This document shows, piece after piece, positions 1 to 9,375 of a stretch of DNA of 35,000 bases (the first letter of the stretch is position 1; every line of letters begins with the position of its first letter). Under the pieces are notes generated by a model. That model worked only from the letters and a program-made list of their open reading frames with translations. It had not been told where the DNA came from and did not search any database. The position numbers were made by a program, and so were the translations under genes. The stretch is from Novosphingobium olei (GTDB taxonomy: Bacteria; Pseudomonadota; Alphaproteobacteria; Sphingomonadales; Sphingomonadaceae): positions 92,501 through 127,500 of the forward strand of contig NZ_JABBGM010000001.1 of the NCBI RefSeq assembly GCF_012927405.1, written 5' to 3'.

Positions 1-31
1 GTCATCGGTTCGATCCCGATAGGCTCCACCA
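1..31 (+). tRNA. tRNA-Ala, 3' end only (cut by the window edge)
   Basis: The first bases form a T-arm (ggttcgatcccgat) followed by the 3' acceptor strand and an encoded CCA (ggctccacca). The anticodon is outside the window. Identity is inferred from the acceptor sequence and from its place directly upstream of 23S, where alphaproteobacterial rRNA operons carry tRNA-Ile then tRNA-Ala. Confidence 0.85.
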
Positions 32-272
32 GTTTCCAAGACTGCTCCAGAGATGAAGACACGAAATCCGGTTTTAGGACCGGTACTGCGGGATTTGCCC
101 GCTTCTTTGACATTGTGAATGGGTTTTTTAATCGATGCCGTGGCGCATCGTATCCTCAGACGTTGAGGGTACATATGATGCGGCACAACAGATGATTATT
201 ATCTGGCTGAGATTATCGTCCACGCCTGCAAACGGCGACAGCGTTTATGCAAGGCTGTCGTTGATGGTGTGG
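32..272 (+). other. 16S-23S internal transcribed spacer, tRNA-Ala to 23S part
   Basis: This stretch holds no gene. Two small hairpins follow each other (ccggt/accgg at 68-83 and gcggg/cccgc at 88-102). A boxA-like sequence comes next, then a hairpin cagat/atctg near 190-207. From about 249 it becomes the 5' arm of the 23S processing stem. A short reading frame at 135-329 runs into 23S and is not taken as a gene. Confidence 0.8.
101..112 (+). promoter_or_regulatory. boxA-like antitermination site
   Basis: The sequence gcttctttgaca resembles the boxA core of rRNA operons (TGCTCTTTAACA in E. coli), where NusB/S10 load for rRNA antitermination. It lies just after two hairpins in the spacer upstream of 23S, the expected place. 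This is based on resemblance only. Confidence 0.45.

Positions 273-282
<10 letters not shown>
249..282 (+). other. 23S processing stem, 5' arm
   Basis: This arm pairs with 3064-3096 over about 33 base pairs, with one G-U pair and one bulged base. Such long stems bring the ends of pre-23S together and are the known substrate of RNase III. The mature 23S 5' end falls inside it. Confidence 0.8.
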
Positions 283-3063
<2,781 letters not shown>

Positions 3064-3073
<10 letters not shown>

Positions 3074-3096
3074 CCCACCATCAATGACAGCCTTGC
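3064..3096 (+). other. 23S processing stem, 3' arm
   Basis: Partner of 249-282. It overlaps the mature 3' end of 23S and extends into the 23S-5S spacer. The remainder of that spacer (3097-3173) shows only a small hairpin (cagcc/ggctg) and no gene. Confidence 0.8.
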
Positions 3097-3173
3097 GGCT
3101 GCCAGATGGGCGGTATCCAGCCAGGACAAAACCTCATCTGTATCATCGATTAAAATCTTTGCGCCGGCTCTAT

Positions 3174-3291
3174 TGCTTGGTGACCATAGCGTCTGTGACC
3201 CACCCGATCCCATCTCGAACTCGGCCGTGAAACCAGTCTGCGCCAATGGTACTAACGCTCAAGCGTTGGAAGAGTAGGGCGTCGCCAGGCA
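3174..3291 (+). rRNA. rrf: 5S ribosomal RNA
   Basis: The 5' strand gcttggtgac pairs with the 3' strand gtcgccaggc to close helix I. Between them are the conserved cccacccgatcccatctcgaactcgg block and the gaagagtagggc stretch. The length of about 118 nt is normal for the family. The ends are estimated from helix I and may be off by one to three bases. Confidence 0.93.
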
Positions 3292-3348
3292 TTAAAGCCG
3301 ACGCAAAGAAAACCCATTCACAATCTCAAGGGCCTTCGTGCCCTCCAA

Positions 3349-3374
3349 AAGGGGCCCTCCAAGGCCCCTTTTTG
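3349..3374 (+). terminator. Rho-independent terminator-like hairpin after 5S
   Basis: Stem ggggcc/ggcccc (extendable by flanking A-T pairs) with loop ctccaa, followed by five T. It lies between 5S and tRNA-fMet, so it may end part of the rRNA transcripts, act as a processing site, or separate tRNA-fMet into its own unit. Confidence 0.65.
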
Positions 3375-3401
3375 CGTCACCATCGACGCACACATCAGTG
3401 G

Positions 3402-3420
3402 CGCGGGGAGAAGCAGCCCG
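3402..3420 (+). pseudogene. Possible tRNA-fMet 5' remnant
   Basis: Nineteen bases here match the first 19 bases of the intact tRNA-fMet at 3492 in 17 positions, including the cgcgggg acceptor strand and the agcagcccg D-arm. After this the similarity stops and an 8-bp hairpin (ctggatcg/cgatccag, 3424-3444) follows. It looks like a truncated duplicate of the tRNA 5' end; chance similarity is less likely but possible. Confidence 0.4.
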
Positions 3421-3491
3421 CCGCTGGATCGCTCGCCGATCCAGAAAACAAAACTGCCACAGGGCTGGCACACCCAGCCCAAACATGGTGT

Positions 3492-3570
<79 letters not shown>

Positions 3571-3693
3571 GATCTCCATTAGATACTCGTACCTCCGGTA
3601 GACTCCTCCACGCCGCTGTGCGAGCTTGCCTGTGGGATAACGCGCTGGCATTTCGAAGCCGAGTGGCGATCTCCAATTGCGTGGAGATGATGG

Positions 3694-4515
3694 ATGCCAT
3701 TCGCCGAGCCGGGGTGCTTAGAGAATCACGTCGAGCCCTTTCACCGGACCCATGATCTTGTCGAGCCGGTGACCGTTCGCGATGTGCATGACATTCGCGA
3801 TTGCGCCCGAGCGCTGTGTAACTTCGCCGCGGAATTCGATTTCCGCGCTGCACTATGTGGTGACATAGCGACCTCGGAGCCCATGGTGGATGCCCAGGGC
3901 AATGTGCTCGCCGCCGATGCGTTCGGATGGCTCGGCGATGGGGAGCGTTGGTGGGAGGACCATCGCTTGGCCTTGCGGTCGCCCTTGCCGCGGGCATGCC
4001 GTTATGAGGCAGAACCGTTCTGGTGTAATGCGCAAGGCTTCCACACACTCACGCCGAATCCCTATTTGGACGAGATTGGCCTTACCGACTTCTTTGAGTC
4101 GCGATTCCGCGCCCGTGCGACAATTGTCGTGCCCGTGCACCTGCCCTTCGCACAGGTGTCCGCGAATTGCTTCATCCACCGGGATCTCGCGAAAACCGAT
4201 CTGACCGAGGAATTCGCGGAGCTAGGCGCTATTCTCGGACTGCTCACCCGGCGTTTTATTTCGACCTATGTCAGTACGATGCGGTCGCAGAAGCGGCGGA
4301 TCCCCGGAAATTGCGATCTGACCAAGCGTGAAGTGGAGTGCCTGCGCTGGGCCGCTTTGGGCAAGACAGATCGCGAAGTCAGCGAGATTATCGGGATAAG
4401 CCACGCGACTGTGCGCTACCATTTGCAACGCGCCGCAGAAAAACTCGAGTCTGTCAACAGGACGCAGACCATCTTCAAGGCAGGACAACTTGGGTTTCTG
4501 GGGGCAAGCAACTAA
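3694..4515 (+). CDS. LuxR-type transcriptional regulator, probably an orphan (solo) receptor
   Basis: A 273-residue cytoplasmic DNA-binding protein. The C-terminal part (about 208-268) is a LuxR/GerE helix-turn-helix: LTKREVECLRWAALGKTDRE, then a recognition helix in IGISHATVRYHLQRA. The N-terminal 200 residues resemble a LuxR autoinducer-binding domain (ERWWEDHRLALRSPLPRACR; FESRF). No luxI-type synthase lies nearby, so it would be a solo receptor with unknown ligand. It stands alone between the rRNA operon and the purine operon, 89 bases before the latter, with no terminator seen between them, so some read-through is possible. The start is uncertain: an ATG pair at 3687 in another frame soon stops, and no clear ribosome site fixes 3694. 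The HTH assignment is firm; a role in purine control is only suggested by position. Confidence 0.85.
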   Translation: MPFAEPGCLENHVEPFHRTHDLVEPVTVRDVHDIRDCARALCNFAAEFDFRAALCGDIATSEPMVDAQGNVLAADAFGWLGDGERWWEDHRLALRSPLPRACRYEAEPFWCNAQGFHTLTPNPYLDEIGLTDFFESRFRARATIVVPVHLPFAQVSANCFIHRDLAKTDLTEEFAELGAILGLLTRRFISTYVSTMRSQKRRIPGNCDLTKREVECLRWAALGKTDREVSEIIGISHATVRYHLQRAAEKLESVNRTQTIFKAGQLGFLGASN

Positions 4516-4530
4516 CCGGATTTCGCTGCT

Positions 4531-4570
4531 CTATTTTTTGCAACACATCGTCCAGATCATTGCGTTGGAT
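4531..4570 (+). promoter_or_regulatory. Conserved regulatory element, copy A (purine operon upstream region)
   Basis: Contains ctattttttgcaac, then cgtc, then atcattgc, spread over 33 bases. The same arrangement recurs at 26310-26342 beside the LysR gene, with 28 of 33 bases identical. The outer parts form an imperfect dyad, TGCAA and TTGCg, separated by 16 bases, of the kind bound by LysR-type regulators. It ends about 35 bases before the first operon start codon. Binding by the LysR protein is inferred. Confidence 0.7.
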
Positions 4571-4604
4571 CGATAGCCTGCGACCCGTCATATCGCAGTG
4601 CACC

Positions 4605-5756
4605 ATGACCAAGCCGGCCCTGCCCAAGATCGATCCGTTCCTGCTCTGGCTGGTCGGGACCGTCATTGCGGCCAGCATCATTCCGGCTCGCGGCGCGGGC
4701 GCCACCGTGTTCGGCATTCTTGCCGACATCGCGATAGCATTACTGTTCTTCTTCCACGGCGCCAAGCTTTCGCGCGAGGCGGTGCTGGCAGGCATCGGCA
4801 ACTGGCGGCTGCATCTTCTGGTGCTGCTTTCGACCTACGCACTGTTCCCGCTGCTCGGCCTGATCGTGGCGCGCTTTTCCGGCGGTCTGCTCGATCCGCT
4901 GCTGGCCAACGGTGTGCTATTCCTGACCCTGCTGCCATCGACGGTGCAAAGTTCCATCGCGTTCACGGCGATGGCCGGCGGCAACGTTGCCGCGGCGGTG
5001 TGCAGCGCATCGCTTTCAAACCTGATCGGCATCATCGTCACTCCCCTGCTGGTGACGTTCACCATGGATGGGTCTGGCGCCATGGGCGCGTCCGGTCATG
5101 GATCGGCGGCGGGGCTCGATTCGGTGCGGTCGATCGCGACGCAGCTCCTGTTGCCGTTCCTTGTCGGCCACTTCCTTCGACCGGTGATCGGGAGATGGAT
5201 CGATCAGCACAAGGCCATCCTCCAGCCGATCGATCGCAGTTCGATCCTGCTGGTGGTCTACAGCGCGTTCAGCGCGGCGGTCGTGAACGGGATCTGGCAC
5301 AAGGTCGGGCTATATGACCTTGCCGTGTTGCTGGCGGCGTCGGCGCTGATCCTGGCGCTGGTTATGGGGGCCAACGCGCTGGCTGCCCCGCTTGCCCGCT
5401 TGCCGCGCGAAGACGCCATCGTCCTGCTGTTCTGCGGTTCGAAGAAGAGCCTTGTTTCCGGCGTTCCGATGGCGGGCGCGCTGTTCGCGCCGGCGCAAGT
5501 GGGCGTGGTGGTCCTGCCGCTGATGATCTTCCACCAGCTCCAGCTGTTTCTTTGCGCCTGGCTGGCCGCGCGGTTCCGGCGCGAGATGACGGTCGCACCG
5601 GCCGTGCCGCGTCCCGTGCAGGGCGAGGCGGCGATGCTCGATCGGGCGGGCGAGATCGGGTTGCCGATTCCCGAAGCCTGCCAGCCGGGCGTGGTCGCCA
5701 ACCTCGAACTGCTGGGCCGCCATGCCGAGACGCTGCTGCGCGAGGATCGCGCGTGA
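4605..5756 (+). CDS. BASS/SBF-like transporter fused to a C-terminal AtzG/HpxX-type domain
   Basis: A 383-residue inner-membrane protein. Residues about 10-325 contain roughly nine to ten hydrophobic segments and match the SBF-like branch of the bile acid:sodium symporter superfamily (YfeH type), including the signature GSKKSLVSGVPMAGALF at 278-294. Residues about 341-383 are different: soluble, with GLPIPEACQPGVVANLELL, the pattern of the AtzG-like (DUF4089) family. AtzG and HpxX are normally free small proteins of about 60-70 residues that form a complex with the AtzE/HpxY amidase. Here that amidase is the very next gene, overlapping by GTGA. Start ATG 4605 gives a normal transporter N-terminus. 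The substrate is unknown; a ureido or oxalyl compound of the pathway is a reasonable guess. First gene of the long operon, preceded by regulatory element A. Confidence 0.85.
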   Translation: MTKPALPKIDPFLLWLVGTVIAASIIPARGAGATVFGILADIAIALLFFFHGAKLSREAVLAGIGNWRLHLLVLLSTYALFPLLGLIVARFSGGLLDPLLANGVLFLTLLPSTVQSSIAFTAMAGGNVAAAVCSASLSNLIGIIVTPLLVTFTMDGSGAMGASGHGSAAGLDSVRSIATQLLLPFLVGHFLRPVIGRWIDQHKAILQPIDRSSILLVVYSAFSAAVVNGIWHKVGLYDLAVLLAASALILALVMGANALAAPLARLPREDAIVLLFCGSKKSLVSGVPMAGALFAPAQVGVVVLPLMIFHQLQLFLCAWLAARFRREMTVAPAVPRPVQGEAAMLDRAGEIGLPIPEACQPGVVANLELLGRHAETLLREDRA

Positions 5757-7105
5757 ACGCCTGTGCCATCGCCGCAGCGGTGCGCCGCGGGCAAGTGTCC
5801 GCGCTGGCGGTGGCCGAGTGCGCGATCGCGGCCTGCGGAGCCGACAGCCACGTTGCCGTGACCCGCGTTCTTGCCGAGCGCGCCCGCGATGCAGCCGCGA
5901 AAGTCGACGCGACGATCGCTGCCGGCGGCGATCCCGGACCGCTGGCCGGCGTTCCCTATGGCGTCAAGGATCTGTTCGACGTGGCCGGTCTGCCGACCAC
6001 GGCGGGTTCGGCCTTTCGCCGCGAAGCGGAGCCTGCCCCGCAGGATGCAAGCGCGATCCGCCGCCTGGCCGACGCGGGCGCCGTGCTCGTGGCAACGCTC
6101 AACATGGACGAGTTCGCATATGGCTTCGCGACGATCAACTCGAGCTATGGCACAACCCGCAATCCGCACGATCCTTCACGCCTTGCCGGCGGAAGCTCCG
6201 GCGGTTCGGCCGCGATCGTCGCTTCGGGAGCGCTTTCGTTCAGCCTCGGATCGGACACCAATGGTTCGATCCGGGTGCCGGCGAGCCTTTGCGGCCTTTA
6301 CGGGCTGAAGCCCGCGCACGCGTCGTTGCCGCTCGACGGGACGTTTGCCTTCGCGCACAGCTTCGACGACATCGGCCCGTTCGCGACCAACCTTGGCGAC
6401 TTGGCCCTGATCTGGGAGGTCCTGCTGGGGCGCGCGGTCGCGGACGACGGGGCGGCAGATCCGATCCGCGTCGCCCGCCTTGGCGGCAGGTTTCGCCAGA
6501 ACGCCGACCCGGCGCAGCTTGCCGCGATCGACGCCGCCGCGCCGGATGCTCCGCTGGTCGAGCTTCCCGACATTGCCAAGGCCCGCAGCGCGGCATTCCT
6601 GATGACCGCCTATGAAGGCGGTCATCTGCATCGGGACACGCTGGCGCGGGACGCGATGGCCTATGATCCGGCCGTGCGCGACCGATTGCTGGCGGGCGCC
6701 CTGCTGCCCGACGCGCTCTACGAACATGCCGTGCGCTGGCGTGGCGAATTCAACGCGCGGCTTCGCGCCCGGTTTGCCAGGTTTGACGTTCTGCTCGCGC
6801 CGGCAACGCCCTGCTTCGCGCCGTCCATCGCCGATCCGCGGATCGAGATCGACGGCGCGCTCAGTCCGGCGCGCGCGGATCTTGGGATCCACACCCAGCC
6901 GATCACCTTTACCGGCCTGCCTTCGCTGTGCGTTCCGCTCAAGCGGGCGGGCCAACTGCCGCTCGGGCTGCAGATCATCGGGATGCCCGGTTGCGAAGCA
7001 AGGATGTTGCGCTTTGCCGTCATGCTGGAAGAGAAGGGGCTGACCGGGGTTACCGCGCCGATCGCCGGAAGCACATTCGGGGCGCACGTGGGGGAATTGA
7101 CATGA
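5753..7105 (+). CDS. hpxY: AtzE/HpxY-type amidase of the oxalurate branch
   Basis: A 450-residue amidase-signature enzyme. The Ser-cisSer-Lys triad is visible: Lys72 in YGVKDLFDV, cis-Ser148 in GGSSGGS, nucleophile Ser172 in GSDTNGSIRVPASLCG. The last motif, with Asn in place of Gly, is typical of the AtzE subfamily rather than GatA. AtzE (1-carboxybiuret hydrolase) works with the small subunit AtzG; in Klebsiella the equivalent HpxY and HpxX belong to purine (oxalurate) breakdown. The matching small-subunit domain is fused to the previous gene's product. The start is GTG 5753, overlapping the upstream stop. Likely substrate is oxalurate, inferred from the neighbouring hpxJ, hpxZ and hpxW; the exact reaction is not shown by sequence. 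Confidence 0.88.
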   Translation: MNACAIAAAVRRGQVSALAVAECAIAACGADSHVAVTRVLAERARDAAAKVDATIAAGGDPGPLAGVPYGVKDLFDVAGLPTTAGSAFRREAEPAPQDASAIRRLADAGAVLVATLNMDEFAYGFATINSSYGTTRNPHDPSRLAGGSSGGSAAIVASGALSFSLGSDTNGSIRVPASLCGLYGLKPAHASLPLDGTFAFAHSFDDIGPFATNLGDLALIWEVLLGRAVADDGAADPIRVARLGGRFRQNADPAQLAAIDAAAPDAPLVELPDIAKARSAAFLMTAYEGGHLHRDTLARDAMAYDPAVRDRLLAGALLPDALYEHAVRWRGEFNARLRARFARFDVLLAPATPCFAPSIADPRIEIDGALSPARADLGIHTQPITFTGLPSLCVPLKRAGQLPLGLQIIGMPGCEARMLRFAVMLEEKGLTGVTAPIAGSTFGAHVGELT

Positions 7106-8439
7106 CGGAGGCGCAGGCCAGCGCACTCGACCGCCGCTTCAAGCTGAGCGAGCGCGGCACCAGCGTGAGGACCGAAATCCTTGCAGGCTTCACCACCTTC
7201 CTGACGATGGCCTACATCGTTCTGGTCAACCCCGCGATCCTGGGACAGGCCGGGCTGCCGGTGGCATCGGTCGCGGCGGCGACCTGCTTTGCCGCGGCCT
7301 TCGCCTCGATCCTGATGGGGCTGGTGGCCAACACGCCGCTCGCGCTGGCGCCGGGGATGGGGCTCAACGCCTATTTCAGCTTCACCGTGGTGCAGCAGAT
7401 GGGCGTGCCCTGGCCGATTGCGCTCGGCTGCGTGTTCATTTCGGGCGTGGCGTTCCTGATCCTGACGCTGACCGGCGTGCGGCAGATGATCGTTTCGGTC
7501 ATCCCGCATCACCTGTTCGCAGCGGTGGCCGGCGGCATCGGCCTGTTCATCGGCTTCATCGGGCTGAAGGATGCGGGGATCGTCGTTGCCAACCCGGCAA
7601 CGTTCGTGGGGCTTGGTCCGGTCACCCAGCCGGGACCGGCGCTCGCCCTGTTCGGCCTCGTCGTGATCGGCACCTTGAGCGTGTGGAACGTGCGCGCCGC
7701 GATGCTGATCGGTATTGTCCTCACGACGATAGCAGCCTGGGTGTTCGGCCAGGTCACCCCTCCGACCGAACCCTACAGCCTCGCCGCACTCACCGGCACC
7801 GCGTTCAAGCTCGACATTTCCGGCGTGTTCGGGCTTACCGGCAGCCACGGGCTCGGCTTGCTTGAAATCCTCTTCGTGTTCCTGTTCGTCGATCTGTTCG
7901 ACAACATCGGCACGCTGGTGGCGGTGACCAAGCGCGCCGGCCTGATGGATGCCGCCGGGCGCATTCCGGGTCTCAACCGTATCCTGATGACCGATGCCGT
8001 GGCCACCATGGTCGGCGCGATGGCGGGCACCAGCACCGTCACCAGCTATGTCGAAAGCGCGGCCGGGGTGCAGGCGGGCGGGCGCACCGGACTGACCGCC
8101 GTTGTCACCGGGGTGCTGTTTCTCGCCACCATGTTCGTGGCGCCCTACGCGCAGATGGTCCCGCTGGCCGCCACCGCGCCCGCGCTGGTCGTCGTCGGTG
8201 GACTCATGCTGCTGCCCTTGACCGAGGTCGATTGGGAAGATCCGATGGCAGCGATCCCCGCCTTCCTCACCGTCGCGATGATCCCGCTGACCTTCTCGAT
8301 CGCCAACGGCCTTGCCTTCGGCATTACCGCGCACGCGCTGCTCAAGCTGCTCAAGGGGCAGGCGACGCGCGCCGACTGGTTCCTATTCACGCTCGCGGCG
8401 CTGTTCGTCGTGCGCTTTGCCTGGATGGCCACCGCATGA
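7102..8439 (+). CDS. AzgA-type purine nucleobase permease (NCS2 superfamily)
   Basis: A 445-residue inner-membrane protein with about twelve to fourteen hydrophobic segments. It matches the AzgA branch (hypoxanthine/guanine/adenine permeases): N-terminal RTEILAGFTTFLTMAYIVLV, LALAPGMGLNAYFSF, the DLFDNIGTLVAVTKRAGLMD segment and GAMAGTSTVTSYVESAAG. AzgA-type proteins import adenine, guanine or hypoxanthine with protons. This fits the guanine and adenine deaminases and xanthine dehydrogenase later in the operon. Start ATG 7102 overlaps the amidase stop (ATGA). Exact base preference cannot be read from sequence. Confidence 0.93.
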   Translation: MTEAQASALDRRFKLSERGTSVRTEILAGFTTFLTMAYIVLVNPAILGQAGLPVASVAAATCFAAAFASILMGLVANTPLALAPGMGLNAYFSFTVVQQMGVPWPIALGCVFISGVAFLILTLTGVRQMIVSVIPHHLFAAVAGGIGLFIGFIGLKDAGIVVANPATFVGLGPVTQPGPALALFGLVVIGTLSVWNVRAAMLIGIVLTTIAAWVFGQVTPPTEPYSLAALTGTAFKLDISGVFGLTGSHGLGLLEILFVFLFVDLFDNIGTLVAVTKRAGLMDAAGRIPGLNRILMTDAVATMVGAMAGTSTVTSYVESAAGVQAGGRTGLTAVVTGVLFLATMFVAPYAQMVPLAATAPALVVVGGLMLLPLTEVDWEDPMAAIPAFLTVAMIPLTFSIANGLAFGITAHALLKLLKGQATRADWFLFTLAALFVVRFAWMATA

Positions 8440-9371
8440 ATTTCCGACTGACCTTCGCTACCGCCGCCTTCGCGCTCGTGCTGCCCGCCAGCGCCCAGGC
8501 CCAGCGTCTCGATGAAACCCCGCGCACCGTGGTGATGACGGCGTTCCGGCCGGAGTGGAACGCGCTTGCCCCGGCGATCAAGGACGCGCACGAGCACAAG
8601 ATCAACGGCGGCACGTTCCTCACCGGCACGCTGGAAGGCAAGCCGGTGATCCTGATGCAGAGCGGCGTTTCAGTCGTGAATGCAGCGATGAACACCCAGC
8701 TCGTGCTCGACCGCTTCACCGTCAAGCGCATCGTGTTTTCCGGGATAGCGGGGGGCGTCGATCCCAGGCTTTCCATCGGCGATGTGGTGGTGCCCGAGGA
8801 CTGGGGCCAGTATCTCGAAGCTTCGTTCGCGCGCAAGAGCAAGGGCGGATGGACACCGCCCGACAAGGGCGATTCCGAAAGCCCGGCGAACTGGAACTTC
8901 ATCTTCCCGCGTGGCACGATCATGGGCAACGCCCAGACCGCGCCCAAGCGGATCTATCGCGTGCCGGCCGATCCCGCGCTACTCGCCTTGGCGCGCAGGG
9001 TCGTGCCCACGATCGCGCTGGAACGCTGCGTGCCGCCTTCCGAAAAGATGCTGCCCGGATCGGAGCTGTGCCTGCCGCGCACGCCCAAGGTGGAAGTGGG
9101 CGGCACCGGGGTGACGGCGGGGATCTACGCCGACAACGCCGAATTCCGCATCTATCTGCACAAGGCGTGGCAGGCGCGCGTGCTCGACATGGAAAGCGCT
9201 GCGGTGATGCAGGTCGCCTATACCAACATGGTCCCGGCGATCGTCTTCCGCAGTTTGTCCGACCTTGCCGGTGGCGACCAGCACAAGAACATGGAAGATA
9301 CTTTCGAGCACCTGGCGTCGGTCAATTCCGCGCACGTCGTCCGCGCCTTCGTGGCCGCGTTGGCGGACTGA
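8436..9371 (+). CDS. Secreted MTA/SAH-nucleosidase-like purine nucleosidase (PNP/UDP superfamily)
   Basis: A 311-residue protein with a clear Sec signal peptide (about 1-22, hydrophobic core then ASAQAQ). The mature part matches the nucleoside phosphorylase/MTA-nucleosidase fold: FSGIAGGVDPRLSIGDVVVPE, then DMESAAVMQVAYTN and FRSLSDLAGG. The MES glutamate and the SD-x-A-G aspartate are the ribose-binding and catalytic residues of 5'-methylthioadenosine nucleosidase-like hydrolases, so hydrolysis rather than phosphorolysis is more likely. Classical MTA nucleosidases are cytoplasmic; this one would act in the periplasm, releasing free bases. A stretch near 130-210, with several cysteines and prolines, is longer than in MtnN. 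ATGA overlap with the permease gene; four bases before hpxW. Confidence 0.85.
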   Translation: MNFRLTFATAAFALVLPASAQAQRLDETPRTVVMTAFRPEWNALAPAIKDAHEHKINGGTFLTGTLEGKPVILMQSGVSVVNAAMNTQLVLDRFTVKRIVFSGIAGGVDPRLSIGDVVVPEDWGQYLEASFARKSKGGWTPPDKGDSESPANWNFIFPRGTIMGNAQTAPKRIYRVPADPALLALARRVVPTIALERCVPPSEKMLPGSELCLPRTPKVEVGGTGVTAGIYADNAEFRIYLHKAWQARVLDMESAAVMQVAYTNMVPAIVFRSLSDLAGGDQHKNMEDTFEHLASVNSAHVVRAFVAALAD

Positions 9372-9375
9372 CCCG

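Noticed and set aside
3424..3444. 8-bp hairpin as a second terminator
   Set aside because: It is followed by aaaacaaaac and not by a T-run.
3687..3755. ATG ATG start at 3687 as possible true start of the LuxR gene
   Set aside because: This frame reaches a stop after about 22 codons; using it would need a frameshift that I cannot show.
6718..8334. Minus-strand frame of 538 codons opposite the amidase and AzgA genes
   Set aside because: Low-complexity, His/Asp/Gln-rich shadow of the AzgA membrane protein gene; no start or ribosome site of note.
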